DNA of 64,000 nucleotides from Eutrigla gurnardus (GCA_963514095.1 OY741268.1:2642001-2706000), one strand, 5' to 3'; counted from the stretch's first letter, positions 32,596-43,883 are shown. Program-made: numbers and translations. The notes: generated from the letters alone by a model not told the origin.

Positions 32596-33123
32596 TTAAT
32601 CATCACTGTCCTCTGCAGCTTTCGCTGCCCTTAACTTCGCCATTTCCTCCCGGTTATTGGCCACTTCACCTCGCTTCCGTAACGGGAACTCGCGAGCTGC
32701 GGAGAGGTCAGAGCGCATCCCAACCATGGCTGACCGATTTGTCACTATTTCTTCCCGGTTAGTGGCCAGTTCAACTCGCACCAGAGCCGCGGACTCGCGA
32801 ACTGCAGAGATGTCAGACCGAGTGGTGGCGTTGTCCACCCTCACACTGGTCAGCTCAGTGGCGATCTTTCGCATTTTCCGATATAGCATGAAGATTCCAC
32901 ATCCCAAGGCGATCATTCCAGTTGTCATGAACGCGAACAAGTACACGTCCTCGACGTCTTCCACATCCAGAGTGGCAAGGCAGATGACTCTCCACTTTCC
33001 CCAACCATCCATGATGTAGCCGGACATGAAGGTCCCATCCGGGCACGCAGGTTCGCCAGAACCCGCACGCCGTGTTGAGAACACTCTGTCGACAGCATTC
33101 AGTGACCAGCTCAGCAACTCCAT
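32596..33123 (-). CDS. Unrecognised membrane-anchored coiled-coil protein in LINE 3' region
   Basis: A 175-residue ORF with ATG and TAA. The N-terminus (about 1-50) includes Cys and Trp residues in ACPDGTFMSGYIMDGWGKW. A hydrophobic segment follows (YLFAFMTTGMIALGCGIFML, about residues 61-80) flanked by YRKMRK, i.e. one likely transmembrane helix with a positive-inside signal. Residues 87-175 form repeated charged units (ATRSDISAVRES, ATNREEIVTNRSAM, MRSDLSAARE, NNREEMAKLRAAKA) of a long coiled coil. Codon third positions look selected (GC-rich), unlike the AT-rich LINE around it. It lies between the RT stop and the LINE 3' tail and is followed within 5 bp by aataaa. I do not recognise the family; it may be a captured host gene or an accessory LINE ORF. 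Confidence 0.6.
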   Translation of the reverse strand: MELLSWSLNAVDRVFSTRRAGSGEPACPDGTFMSGYIMDGWGKWRVICLATLDVEDVEDVYLFAFMTTGMIALGCGIFMLYRKMRKIATELTSVRVDNATTRSDISAVRESAALVRVELATNREEIVTNRSAMVGMRSDLSAAREFPLRKRGEVANNREEMAKLRAAKAAEDSDD

Positions 33124-33325
33124 CGTGAATTGTGGGAGTAGCAGTTGTGCTTGGCATTCATACCTAATTTATCTCCACATTGTTGATACTCCCTACCACG
33201 TACAACTGACATCATACCATACAAGTTTCTCAGGTCCAGCTTATTGTTTGGGTACAGAATGTTCATTTGTTATGCTCCCATCCAGTCACAGCACCCTGCC
33301 TGCTGATTTGTGCTCCAGACCCTTA

Positions 33326-34474
33326 TCAACTCACATGCAATAATCTGTACCGGTCAAGTGTTGAATATACATACTTTTTCTTAAAGCCACTCAGTGTTGG
33401 TGTTTTTTTGACTTCTTCTTCTAACACATTCCATTGCCTAACACCTGTGACCGATAAGGAAAAGGATTTTAGCGTAGTTCGTACCTTCCTTTGCCTGAAA
33501 ATCATGTCCCCTCTGAGATTGTGTCTCTCTCTGTGTAAGAAGAATTTTTGCAGGTTCTGGGGGAGAGTTCTGTTTGATGCTTTGTACATCATTTGTGCTG
33601 TGCGATAGTTTATTAAATCATATAGTTTGAGTATTTTCGATTCGATAAATAAGTGATTTGTGTGTGCCCTGTAGTTGGCGTAGTGTAAAATTCTCAAGGC
33701 TCTTTTTTGGAGAATTAACAAGGGCTGTGTGGAGCCTTTATATGTGTGTCCCCACACCTCTGCACAGTATTGCAGGTGCGGAGAGACTAGTGCGCAGTAT
33801 AACAGATGAAGTGCTTTTTGATTTAATATTTTTTGTACTTTCCAAAGTATGGACACACTCCTGGCCAGCTTCCTTTTTAATTGTGTTATGTGTGGCTTCC
33901 AGCTTAAAATGTCATCGATAATCACTCCCAGAACCTTATTCTCACGGACCCTCTCAATATTAACTCCGTTTACTTGAATGTTGGGACTGTTGTTGCAGCC
34001 TCTTTTACCATATAGCATGTATTTCGTTTTTCCAAGATTTAATGATAATTTGTTAATGTTAAACCACACTTGAAGTTTGGCCATTTCCTGATTTACTGTT
34101 TCCACAAGTTGGTTCAAGTCACTCCCTGAGCAGAAAATATTTGTGTCATCCGCGAATACTATTAATTTCAGAGTATCAGACACTTTACATATGTCATTTA
34201 TGTATAATATAAACAGCTTTGGACCCAGAACTGACCCTTGTGGGACCCCACAGACTATGTCCAAGCTAGTCGATGTGTTATCACCTATTTTAACATATTG
34301 GGATCTCTTGTGTAGATAACTATTGATCCACTGCAGTGCTACACCTCTAAGGCCATATCTCTCCAGTTTAGCTATTAAAATATCATGATTAACAGTGTCA
34401 AATGCTTTTTTCAGGTCTATGAAAATTCCTAAGGAATATTGTTTTTGGTCAATAGCGTCGGTAATGATTTCCAC
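33326..34474 (-). pseudogene. LINE reverse transcriptase palm and C-terminus
   Basis: 382 residues. Catalytic motifs are FIDLKKAFDTVNHDIL (Asp of motif A), CGVPQGSVLGPKLFILYIND (motif B) and LIVFADDTNIFCSG (FADD, motif C). Then come the thumb and the C-terminal region CALVSPHLQYCAEVWGHTYK, LLILQKRALRILHYA and RTTLKSFSLSVTGVRQWN. All three catalytic aspartates are intact. The gap to the preceding piece is under 60 bp, so a single frameshift separates them. It is a member of the CR1/L2 group; the exact clade (L2, Crack, Daphne-like) is not resolved by eye. Confidence 0.92.
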
Positions 34475-34529
34475 AGACTCTGCTAAAGCTTGAGCAGTCG
34501 AATGGTTCCTTCTAAAGCCGTATTGGCTG

Positions 34530-35327
34530 TCATATAACAGTTTGTTTGTTGATGAAGTTGTCGAGCCTATTGTTGAATAGCTTCTCTAGGATTTTTGACA
34601 GTTGTGGCAGTATTGAAATTGGTCTGTAGTTGGTAAACTTGTGTGTGTCACCGTTCTTAAACAGTGGCACAACCTTGGCAACTTTCATTTTGGTAGGAAA
34701 CGTCCCGTTTTGAAATGACAGATTGAAAATGTATGTCAGGGGTGAAATGATTCCATCTAATACTTTCTTAATTAGCCTCATGTCCAGGTCGTCAGCATCA
34801 GTAGAAGTTTTGGCTATGCATGTGTTGACCAGGTGTCTAATCTCTGTGTCCTTCACTGGTGTGAGAAACATTGAGCTGGGATTTCTGTCTCCATCCTTAT
34901 CAAAATGACTCCAGTGCAGGGGTGAGTCAGGGATGTTATTAGCTAACTTTGGTCCAATGTTTACAAAGAATTGGTTGAAACTATTTGTTATGACCTCCGG
35001 GTTATCCTCCTGCGTGTTATTATTCTTGAAGAAGGGAGGGTAGTTTGGTTTTTTACTTTTATTATTAGTCACGCTGTTTAGAATATCCCATAATTTTTTT
35101 GTATACTCCATGTTTTCTGCAAGTAAATTGCTGTAATATTCTTTCTTGCGTTCATTTAGGATAGCGTTTAACTTATTCCGATAACTTTTGTATCTCACTT
35201 CTGACTGGGCCGTCCTTGATTTAATGAACTGTCTGTAGAGAGTATTTTTTTTTCTGCAGGCGTTTATCAATGTTTTGGTGAGCCAAGGTTTCTGTTCCTT
35301 GTTCCGATTTGGGTGTCTCTTTTTCAC
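34530..35327 (-). pseudogene. LINE ORF2 linker and RT fingers
   Basis: 265 residues in a second frame. The Lys-rich linker (QKPWLTKTLINACRKKN, ILNERKKEYYSNLLAEN) is followed by the RT entry motifs VAKVVPLFKNGDTHKFTNYR and PISILPQLSKILEKLFNNRL. The frame stops after FINKQTVI and the RT palm continues in the next frame at 34474. This is part of the same ORF2 as 35341-36129 and 33326-34474. Confidence 0.88.
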
Positions 35328-35340
35328 AGGACAGTGTCTG

Positions 35341-36129
35341 TCATACAGTGTTTAAAATATTCCAGTTTTGTCTCAGTAGCTCATTTTTCAGTGTATTCAT
35401 TCCTTCTTCAGTTCTGACCCTTATGTATAAGTTTTTGTTCGGTGGCTGTCCCACAGTAAATTTGCAGTCATAGATAGCAAAGATAGGTAGGTGGTCACTT
35501 ATATCATTTATCAGGAGTCCACTTGCTGTGCCAGTAACGTTAGTAAAGATATTATCAATCAGAGTAGCACTGTGTGTAGTGATCCTGCTAGGGCGTGTGA
35601 TTAGAGGTTGTAAGCCCATTGTATACATCATGTTAATGGACTCATCGATTTCCGTGTTTTGTTTTGGGTTGAGCAAGTCAATATTTATGTCACCACAGAT
35701 AAAAACTCTCTTCTGGCTTGTTTCAGAGAATATTTCACCCACACATTCATTGAAGTCTTCTATTTTTGAGTCAGGAGCTCTGTAAACACAGCTTATAACT
35801 ATATTTTTGCCTTTCGTTACACAGATTTCAATTGTCACACATTCCAACAAATGATCCACAGCTATAGACATATTTTGTACTAACTCATACTTGGTGTTAC
35901 TGTCAATGAATAGGGCCACTCCACCGCCGCCTTTGTTCCTCCTGTTAGTGCATACAAGATTATATCCATCCAGGAAAAACTCTGTGCCTTTGTCTTCATT
36001 AATCCATGTTTCTGACACCGCGATGATGGTGAAAGGGCTTTTGAAGTGATTTAGATATTCCTTGATATGGACAAAGTTGGCGTATAGACTCCTGCCATTA
36101 AAGTGAATTAGAGACAGTTTCCCATCCAT
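35341..36129 (-). pseudogene. LINE endonuclease domain
   Basis: This 262-residue frame shows LSLIHFNGRSLYANF (start of the EEP nuclease), VSETWINEDKG (catalytic Glu), NKGGGGVALF, SCVYRAPDS, FICGDINIDLLNP (catalytic Asp/Asn), ITTHSATLIDNIFTN and NDISDHLPIFAIYD (SDH catalytic pair). It makes the nick for target-primed reverse transcription. The frame ends 14 bp before the next one (35327), a single frame break in an otherwise intact ORF2. No separate ORF1 lies upstream, because the element abuts Gypsy sequence 12 bp before the ATG, so the copy is 5'-truncated or the family lacks ORF1 here. Confidence 0.9.
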
Positions 36130-36140
36130 CTCAATGCTAT

Positions 36141-36560
36141 CATTACCAAATACTCAAAATGTGTAGTGTGTGTTGAACGCCGTCTTCCACTCATCCCCCT
36201 CTCTGATTCCGACGAGGTGATATGCATTTCTTAGGTCTAGTTTTGAGAAGACTTTTGCTCCGTGAAGTGGTCCAAAGGCTGAGTTGATGAGAGGGAGCGG
36301 GTATTTGTTCTTTACCATTATTTCATTCAAACCTGTATAGTCTATGCAAAGGCCCAAGGTGTTGTCCTTTTTCTCCACTAAGAAAAACCCTGCTCCTACT
36401 GGAGATGAAGACGGGCGGATAAGACCAGCAGCTAGAGAGTCATTGATGTATCTTTCCATGGCCTCTTTCTCTGGCTCACAGAGGTTGCAGAGTCTTTTAG
36501 TCGGGAGAGGAGAACCTGGGAGCAAGTCTATGGTGCAGTCATAAGGTCAATGGGGTGGAA
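36141..36560 (-). pseudogene. Gypsy element 1: 5' half of reverse transcriptase
   Basis: The minus strand reads [60 protein letters not shown] and [20 protein letters not shown] (motif A Asp), and ends in FNTHYTF, where the LINE insertion breaks it 11 residues before the YxDD half resumes at 32024. This is the N-terminal RT of the same Gypsy copy as 30809-32025. Confidence 0.88.
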
Positions 36561-36813
36561 GTGAAAAGGCACGGCCCTTGCTGAATACTTCTTGTAAGTC
36601 ATGATACTCACTGGGGACGTTAGTCAAGTCTATTTCTTCAGGTGGTACTGGAGCACTGGGGCTTTCTCTGGAATGGCTGAGTGCAAGCAGTGTGCGTGGC
36701 ATAAATTACTCCAAGTAGTACTGGAAGTAGTCCAGTCTATGTGTGGGTTATGCATCTTCAGCCAAGGTAACCCAAGAACTATGGGGGTCAATGGGGATTG
36801 AATAATGTACAGT

Positions 36814-37032
36814 TCAATGAATTCCTGGTGGCTTAGTTAGCTTTAAAGGTTCAGTTTTGTGAGTGACAACTTCGAACTGTCTGCCGTCTATTGCCAGCAC
36901 CTCTTTAGGTGCTTTTAGTTTAACCACTTGGAGGCCGTGATGCTCAACGAGGTTCGAGTCTATGAAATTATCATCTGCCCCACTGTCCACCAAAACCTGG
37001 ATCGGAATTGTCTGTTGTGACCAGTGCAACAT
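36814..37032 (-). pseudogene. Gypsy element 1: aspartic protease
   Basis: The minus strand contains IQVLVDSGADDNFIDSNLVE, with the catalytic DSG motif of retropepsin, followed by VKLKAPKEVLAIDGRQFEV. It lies between the gag zinc knuckle and RT, where the protease of a Gypsy element is expected. It is a 72-residue frame that ends before joining RT; 36540-36814 contains more degraded linker. Confidence 0.82.
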
Positions 37033-37079
37033 ACCTTTGACTTGGACCCGGGCAGAGGAGGAAGTTCAGCTCACCAGTG

Positions 37080-38105
37080 CCCCCCTTTTCACTGAGCCTG
37101 GTCTTTTGGCACCTCCGGGCATAGGGCGAGGAAATGTCCCTCCTGGGCACAATAGATGCACAGCCGATTGTGGAGGCACCGCTGTCTCTCCGCTGGAGCG
37201 ATTCAAGCTTGTCCCAGCTGCATCGGCTCCTCTTGTGGCTCTGGGGCAGGTCTACCAGAGCGAACCTCAGATATGGTCGATGGAGAGGGGGGTGGTAGGG
37301 GAACCGCTGGAGTGTTGTTAAAAGGCGAGTAGGCACGTGGATGGAACCTCTGTCTATCTGTTCTCTCCCTACATCTCTCTCTCATTCTGAGCTCTTTCAA
37401 TGAGGAGGTTTCATCTCTTACCGCTAATTCGTCCTTAATCTCTCCTGACAGCCCTTTCTGGAAAACAGCTTGGAGTGCGGACTCGTCCCAGCCACTCTCC
37501 ACTGCTAAGATCTGAAAGGTCACGGCGTACTGGGTGACTGGCTGACTTCCTTGTCTCAAGTTCAGTAACCGACCTGCAGCCTCTCGCCCCTTAACCTGAT
37601 GATCAAAAACTGTCTGCATTTCTTCAGAAAAGTGGCTGTAGTCTGAACACAATTCAGGGCGTTGACCAGAGACTGCCAAAGCCCAGGCAGCAGCTTGTCC
37701 AGACAGCAGGCTCATAACAAAAGCTACCTTAGCTTGGTGAGTAGAGTATGTAACAGCTTGCTGATTGAAAACTAACGAGTACTGGTGTAGAAACTGTGCA
37801 CATGTCCCTAAATCGCCTGAGTATCTAGCAGGGATGGGGATGTATGGTTCCCGTGGTTGTGGCGTTGAAAGGCCAGGGGAATCATCCGCTGGTGGTACTG
37901 CTGGCAGGGGTGGGGGCTCCGCAGAGGAGGTAGACTGAGTGAGCAGGTCCGTGAGGGAGTCCATCGGTCCGCTGAGCTGCGTTACCCTAATGGTGAGCTC
38001 CCTGAGATGTTCCAACACCTGCTTTAAAGTAGTCTCATGTTGACCAACCAGGGTGCCTTGGTTTGACAGTACTAGTCTCAGGCGTTCGGTCTCTGCTGGG
38101 TCCAT
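37080..38105 (-). CDS. Gypsy element 1: gag with zinc knuckle
   Basis: The open frame 38105-37203 (300 residues) starts MDPAETERLRLVLSNQ, 18 bp inside the LTR border. The capsid-like part includes YIPIPARYSGDLGTCAQFLH, AFVMSLLSGQAAAWA and MQTVFDHQVKGREAAGRLLN. It ends with EEPMQLGQA, and in another frame a CX2CX4HX4C knuckle (CIYCAQEGHFLALC) follows near 37150, so one frameshift separates capsid and knuckle. This capsid type is the Sushi family, from which mammalian RTL/PEG10 genes were domesticated. The gag protein forms the virus-like particle that packages element RNA. Confidence 0.87.
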
Positions 38106-38123
38106 TTTGTGGCTAGATAATTC

Positions 38124-38318
38124 TGTTACGGCCAGGAAAATGGAGGCGGACCCAGGAGCAAGAGACTTAAGTTTATTGACAATAGGGTCTTAATTAAACG
38201 CTAAGTGTCCAGTTAAACAACAAAAGGTTCCTAAATTCAACGAAGAGTGTCCGCTGCTGCAGGCGGCTGGAGGCAGGAGGCTGAGTGTCCAGTTAAATAA
38301 CAAAAGGATCCTAAAGAG
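38124..38318 (-). mobile_element. Gypsy element 1: remnant of 5' LTR
   Basis: It matches the 3' LTR at 20641-20830 (aaaatggaggcg, ttaattaaacgctaagtgtc, ctgctgcaggcggctggagg). The homology stops after ggatcctaaa, where a Harbinger-family fragment begins; the rest of the LTR is missing. Confidence 0.88.
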
Positions 38319-38830
38319 AGGTAACTCAACCTTTAGGTTAGTTACCATAGTAACTGACTCTGTGAACCTAACCTGCTCGCTGGCAGGTTTGCTTCAACAT
38401 ACCCTGAGTTTCTCCCTACATGTCTCCGCCTTTTTCCGGTATCTGAACCAACTCTGAAAAAAATGTGCCGTCCTTTCCTTGTCAACCTAATCAATATGGA
38501 AATAAAAGTGATTCTAGCAGCTTTACGTCGGGAGAGGATTTTGATTACTTAGAAGGAAATTACTGTTTTTCCTACCTATCACATATCTAAACAATATTCT
38601 CCAACATTTTTTTACATTTCATATCGCGGACGTAATGCAGATTCTTTGCAGAGCTCTTTAGATTTTTTAGAAAACGGGAGTTTTCTGAAAAAAGGACATT
38701 TCTTTGTTGAAATAGCCGCATATATTTACTGTTTAATATGTGAAATATGATTAAAATCATATGCCTTAGTCTATCATATGCTTACTTTTCAGATGATGCC
38801 AGTTCCTTTTTGCTCCAGGGGGGAGACTGG
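38319..38830. mobile_element. Truncated Harbinger MITE fragment
   Basis: The sequence from about 38358 (ctgtgaacctaacctgctcg) to about 38825 is closely similar to 51128-51600 of the complete Harbinger MITE, including tttgcttcaaca, accctgagtttctccctaca and gatatggaaataaaagtga-like blocks. Both terminal repeats are absent. It truncates the Gypsy 5' LTR. Confidence 0.8.
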
Positions 38831-39639
38831 TTTACATTCACAAGCGTCAGCTGAACCGTCCTGAAGGATGGAGGAAAAAGGGCCTGTGCATATTTCCCTT
38901 TAATTAAGTAATTAAAATATTAAAAGGAAATCAAATTTCACTGCAGGTTGCTGCTGTTTTCATATCGATGCAATCAGGAGGAAAATCAGTCCCAGTGGGA
39001 ACAGATAACATGGTTGGCTTGAATCCAGAGTTCACCCCAGAAAATGTACTTGGAATGTAAGGAACTTGAGTTATGAATTATAACTTCCATCAGTGTTAAC
39101 TTGACACGAGTTCCTTTCATTTCTTACACACATAGAGAAGAGCAGCCTCCTGTGGTGTATAAGACCACGTGTTATTTTTTTGATCCAACATGAACAGTTA
39201 TAACAGTACAGTAGCTCAGGAGGCACAAAGCAAATACAGCCAAACTGTGGCTGTAGTGTTTATCTCCGTCTCTCTGTTTGTCCCTCATCACCGGCCCTCC
39301 TGCTGCATCTCATCTGTAAATTGTGCTGAGACCATGAAAAACCCTTCACTGTTTAATCATTACTGGCCATAAAGCGCTAGGTTCAATCACACGGCCAACA
39401 GATTGACTACCCGCTGATAGGAGTAATCCAATTTATTATTCGCTACATTTGATCACGCTGTCTGCTAGAATAAGGAAACCAAGAACAGAGGCCTTGGAGA
39501 CTCCTGAGCTAGATGACTGTTGGAACTCAAGGTTTGCATCTATGATTTAGTTCGTAGACGAGGATGTCTCTTCTAAAATGCGGGGATTCTGGTGTGTAAA
39601 AACACGCATTATTTTGCACACATTCCTTTGCACATGGCG
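38831..39639. other. No gene recognised
   Basis: About 800 bp with only a 60-codon frame (39190-39372) that has no domain. Confidence 0.4.
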
Positions 39640-39729
39640 AGAGAGGAAGCAAAAGCGAGGCAAGCAAGCTGGCATCCATACTAGGCTAAGATGCTCCCCG
39701 GACAAACCAGCCTTACCTAGCCTGCCGTG

Positions 39730-40941
39730 AATGCCCGGACCATTGTCAACAAGACTGACGAACTGAGACTAAGGATTCATGCGCACAGGATGATCAGTTG
39801 TTCAGGTGATCAGCTAGCAGGCTCGATACTGTACTGTATCGAGACTGAGGATTAAGCCCACAGTTCGTACCATCAGAGACGAACATATGCACACCCCCCA
39901 ACCATAAACCGTGGATGAATGCAGCTGAGGTTAATCTGTTGAAGGCTTGTGATGCTGCTTTCCACACAGGGAATCATGTGGCCTACAGAACAGCCAGGTC
40001 CAGACTTAGGAAAGGCATCAAAGAAGCGAAGCGCTGCTACAAAATGCGCATAGACGAGCACTTTTACAGCGCTGACTCCTGGCGGCCTGGCAGGGCATCA
40101 AGACCATAACAGGCTACGCAGGCAACAACAGCAACCCAACACACACTGCCAACCCATCCTCCTGGAAGACCTGAACCGCTTCTTTGCTAGGTTTGATTGC
40201 AGAGACAGTCACAACTGCCCACCGCGGACACGGCAGGGGGACCCGCCAGGTGCGCTGGTGCTGATCCTGCACGAGGTGAGACGGGCTCTGAACAACATCA
40301 AGCCCTGAAAACCACTTGACCAGATGGAGTGCCAGGGCGGGTCCTGAAACACTGCCTCAAGTCAGCCACAATCACTCCTGTGCCAAAACATACAGCAATC
40401 CGGTCACTGAACAGTCGACTATCCACGAGTGGCGCTGACTCCGGTAGTGATGAAGTGCTTTGAACGACTTGTTCTGGCACACATCAAAAACAACATCCCA
40501 CCCTCCTTGGACCAACACCAATTTGCCTATATGGAAAACAGGTCAATTGAGGATGCGGTGTCACTGGCCCTCCACACTGCCCTGACACACCTGGATCAGC
40601 GGATGCTGTTCATTGACTACAGCTCCGCTTTCAACACCATCCCCCCCAAAACCTGGCCAAGAAACTGATCCATCTGGGCCTTAACACACACCTATGCAGC
40701 TGGATCCATGAATTCCTCATCGACAGACCACAGATTGTATGCATGGAGAAACATGTCTCCACTTCCATCACACTTAACACAGGTGCACCGCAGTGTTGTG
40801 TGCCTCACTGTTCTCCCTCTACACTCATGACTGCAAACCCTCCCATGAGATTAACTCCATCATTAAGTTTGCAGACGACACCATCATGGTTGGCAAAATA
40901 ACCAACAACAATGAGCCTATAGAGGAGAGTTCGAGAACCTG
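39730..40941 (+). pseudogene. Rex1-like LINE endonuclease remnant and RT
   Basis: A short start block (ARTIVNKTDELRLRIHAHRM) is followed by an internal deletion, then the linker RSRLRKGIKEAKRCYKMRI (39990-40060). RT motifs are [14 protein letters not shown] and [16 protein letters not shown] (about 40450-40560), [14 protein letters not shown] (motif A Asp, 40600-40640), FSLYTHDCKPSHE and IIKFADDTIMVGKI (FADD, about 40861-40900). Several stops and indels interrupt it. The reading breaks at 40941, where Harbinger element 2 enters, and resumes at 48014. Confidence 0.85.
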
Positions 40942-41029
40942 GGCCCAGTACTTCAAAAGTGATCCGACTGGATTATCCTGGTCGGATTGGATTAAATCTT
41001 GATCTGATCTGAAAACTGGGCATTTCAAC

Positions 41030-42180
41030 AAGGGGTGGGACGATACGGGTAACTCACGATTCGATACTGTGACGATATTTGGCCCACGATAATGATAATA
41101 TCACGATACACGATATCTGCGATATTCGATATATTGCAAGAAATTTCATCAACGATATATCACGATATGTGACTGAAAAAGAAAAAATAAATTCCAAAAC
41201 TTCGTACAATGTACAAATGAATAAACACTGTCCAGCTGGACACATTAAAGTGCATGAACATTAATAACATGTCTTATGTAAACCAGGACAGTGCTTTCTG
41301 ATACTGAAAAGTCAGTAGCAACTTGTTTTATAACTTGGGCCCGTTTTAGTTTAACAATAGCTAAACAAGATAAGAATTACATCAGAATTAAATGAAATAT
41401 TGGGCACATTTCAGTATGCAACCAATTATGTGCAGAGTTATGTTCACCCATCCAGTACCTGGGAAGTCGGGCCTCATGCCCTCAGAGCTGGGTGAAAACC
41501 GCTTGGAGCTCACAGCAACACCGGGCAGCACACGGCTCCACGGATCCACACATGCGGACCCTGGCGGACGGTAAACACGCGCCGCCTGGAATCCTGCCCG
41601 TAAATAGGCAATCGAGCCCGGCCGAAAAGTGGGTCTTCATGCCCTCAATGCTGTGTGAAAAGCGCTTGAAGCTCACAACAGCACCGGCCAGCACACGGCC
41701 ACACTTATGCGGCGTTCACACCGGACGCGATAGACGCGAATACAATCGTGTGAGACGCGCGCCGCTTGATCATTTTGGATTAGTCGCTTCATTCGCGCAT
41801 GACGCTCATTTTTGAACCGGTGCTGCTCTAGCGGGGGAAACGAGGGGAGCCGGCGGGTCACGTCGGCGGACCCTCGTCGGCGGACCCTCGTCCTCCGCCT
41901 CGGGGTACCCGATGCCAGAGTCCGTGAGTCCGTGAGTCCATGAGCCTCTAAACTCTAGCACGCCGCTCGGAATCCTGCCCGTAAATAGGCAATCAGACCG
42001 GGCAGCAGGCGCCCCCCGCGGATCCGCTCCGGAGAACCATAAACCCTTAGACGCACCCACAGGAGTCTAAAAAAACCCGTAGACCCAAAATATCGATATT
42101 TGCCGTCAGTGTATCGATTTATTTATTGCGACAGAGAGCACAACAATATATTGCAATATCGATTTTTTTTCCCACCCCTA
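41030..42180. mobile_element. Non-autonomous hAT in Harbinger element 2
   Basis: The tips are AAGGGGTGGGACGATA and ...TTTTTCCCACCCCTA, with subterminal repeats of cacgatat and atatcgat. The perfect 8-bp duplication atttcaac is at 41022-41029 and 42181-42188. It has no transposase. The core (41440-42060) is GC-rich and partly duplicated: ggaatcctgcccgtaaatag occurs at about 41588 and again at about 41969. It lies between the left Harbinger tip and the 3' end of the Myb-like gene. Confidence 0.93.
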
Positions 42181-42705
42181 ATTTCAACACAGATCCTGAT
42201 CCTGAAGATCAGGATTCAGCTTTGGTAATCCAATCCTCCCTTGAATCCAGATAAAAGGCTGGATTTGGGTATTTCAAAACGTAAGGCAGAGATCCGGATC
42301 AGCTTGATACCAAAATTTCAGGATCATTTGGATCCCACCTCAGAGGTGGATTTGACTTGGATTGACAATGTCTCAGCTCCGCTTCTCCTAGATATTGCTA
42401 CTCAAGATGTTCATTACACTTAATCTAATTTGTCAGTGCATTACTTGAAACAAATTGGAGTAATTTAAGAACATTTAAGGTGTTGCAAATTAGTTTGGCT
42501 ATATTTCCTGAAACTGCTAAAAATAAGAGTGACAAATACAGACCTATTTCTCACGGTCTAGTGAGAAACATTTTAACATATGTACCAAAGCACACAACAT
42601 ACATTTAGTCAGACAAAGACGGGAATGCAGGGTCCAAACAAACTTTAATCAATTATAACAAAACAAAGACATCTCAAATAATGTGCCCACTAACTAAAAC
42701 TGGAC

Positions 42706-43727
42706 CTAAATAAGCTCAGAGGTGAGACGTTTTTCCAGCAGCTTTATCTTCAGCTCGGCTTGTCTTTGCTGAAGCAGCGTTAGTTTGATTTGTTCATTGG
42801 CAAGTTCAAATTGTTTGACCGCCCTCTCGGTCTCCATTTTGAGGAGCTTCTCATAAGCGTCCTCACTACTGGCATGCCTCTTCCGTCTTTCTGGCTCTGG
42901 AACGCGAACCTCTTGACGAGGATCAGGTGGCGTAATGCTGGTGCTCGTTGATGGTTCACCCTCTGGAGCCTCCACAGGTGTGAGGAACACAGACTCACTT
43001 GACAGGTTGAGTGGCTCATCAGCTGGCTCCCCAACACTGGCTGGCAAAATCCCATGGAGGGCCTGGGAACTCTCCCCTCCAAAGATGTCGAGGACAGCCT
43101 CTGAGAATTCACCACCTAAGACATTTAGAATTAGACTTTTATTGTCATTGTACAAAAAAACAGCAGTGAGTTTTGAGAACGAAATGTCGTTTCTTGGCTT
43201 CCAGAATACCACAGAATTGGAAATTGTGAGGTGGCTTTAAATAAATCTGTAAGATTTACTGTATGAATATAAATATAATCTATATAACTAGTGCACATTT
43301 CCTATAAGACATGTAGTTCCGACATAAAATGAGTACATTTAACACATGGGACATAAAAAAAAATTGTACTACTCAATTTACTCATTTCACTGTGTGCACA
43401 TAAATCTAGAAAACAGGTCTCACCTTTGAAGGGCTTGTTCCCAGTTTGGGGGTTCTTTGCTTCTGCCTGGTCCTTGGTGGCTTTTTGTTTTAAGTTCTTC
43501 CTCCGAAGTTTTACTTGGTCCACCGTCCTTAGTTGGCCACTGCCAGTGGCATTTACTTCTTCTGTTATGGCAGCCCAAACTTCCGCTTTAATTTTTGCAG
43601 ACACATTGATCTGGCCAAGGGTGCTGAAAGTGCCAAACAAGGTGTGATAGTTTAGTCGCACCCCCTCCAGTAATACATGGGTTTCAGCAGCCGTGAAATT
43701 CAACCCCTTACTCCTTTGGGCCCCCAT
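42706..43727 (-). CDS. Harbinger Myb/SANT-like DNA-binding protein (two exons)
   Basis: Exon 1 is 43727-43424 and exon 2 is 43115-42706, with a gt-ag intron (gtgaga...cttag). The two coding parts total 714 bp, an exact codon multiple, giving 237 residues without a stop. Exon 1 is the Myb/SANT trihelix-like domain: NFTAAETHVLLEGVRLNYHT, INVSAKIKAEVWAAITEEVN and VDQVKLRRKNLKQKA. Exon 2 has an acidic, Pro-rich middle and a C-terminal coiled coil (YEKLLKMETERAVKQFELAN, QRQAELKIKLLEKRL). In studied Harbingers this partner binds the terminal repeats, recruits the transposase and carries it to the nucleus. A LINE has inserted 14 bp upstream of the ATG, so its own promoter is displaced. Confidence 0.88.
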
Positions 43728-43883
43728 GTTGTCTGTAGATTCTTCTTCTTCTGTTGGATTTGATTGGCGGCTGGCATCCAGTTTACAGGTGCATTGCCGC
43801 CACCTACCGGACTGGAGTGTGGTACATTCGATGTGCAGTTAGGATAGATGACAAAAGGAAAGAAAGAAAGAAAAGAAAAAGGG

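Larger units (their letters stand above)
32026..36140 (-). mobile_element. L2/CR1-group LINE (4.1 kb) inserted in Gypsy RT
   Basis: The LINE sits exactly between the RT sequences of Gypsy element 1, with catt repeated at both borders (32022-32025 and 36141-36144). Read on the minus strand it has endonuclease, linker, RT and C-terminal domains, then a long 3' region ending gggggcgggactagataagc and, at the tip, aaataaacaaataaataa. The coding region carries only two frame breaks, so it is relatively young. An extra ORF (33123-32596) lies in its 3' region. Confidence 0.88.
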
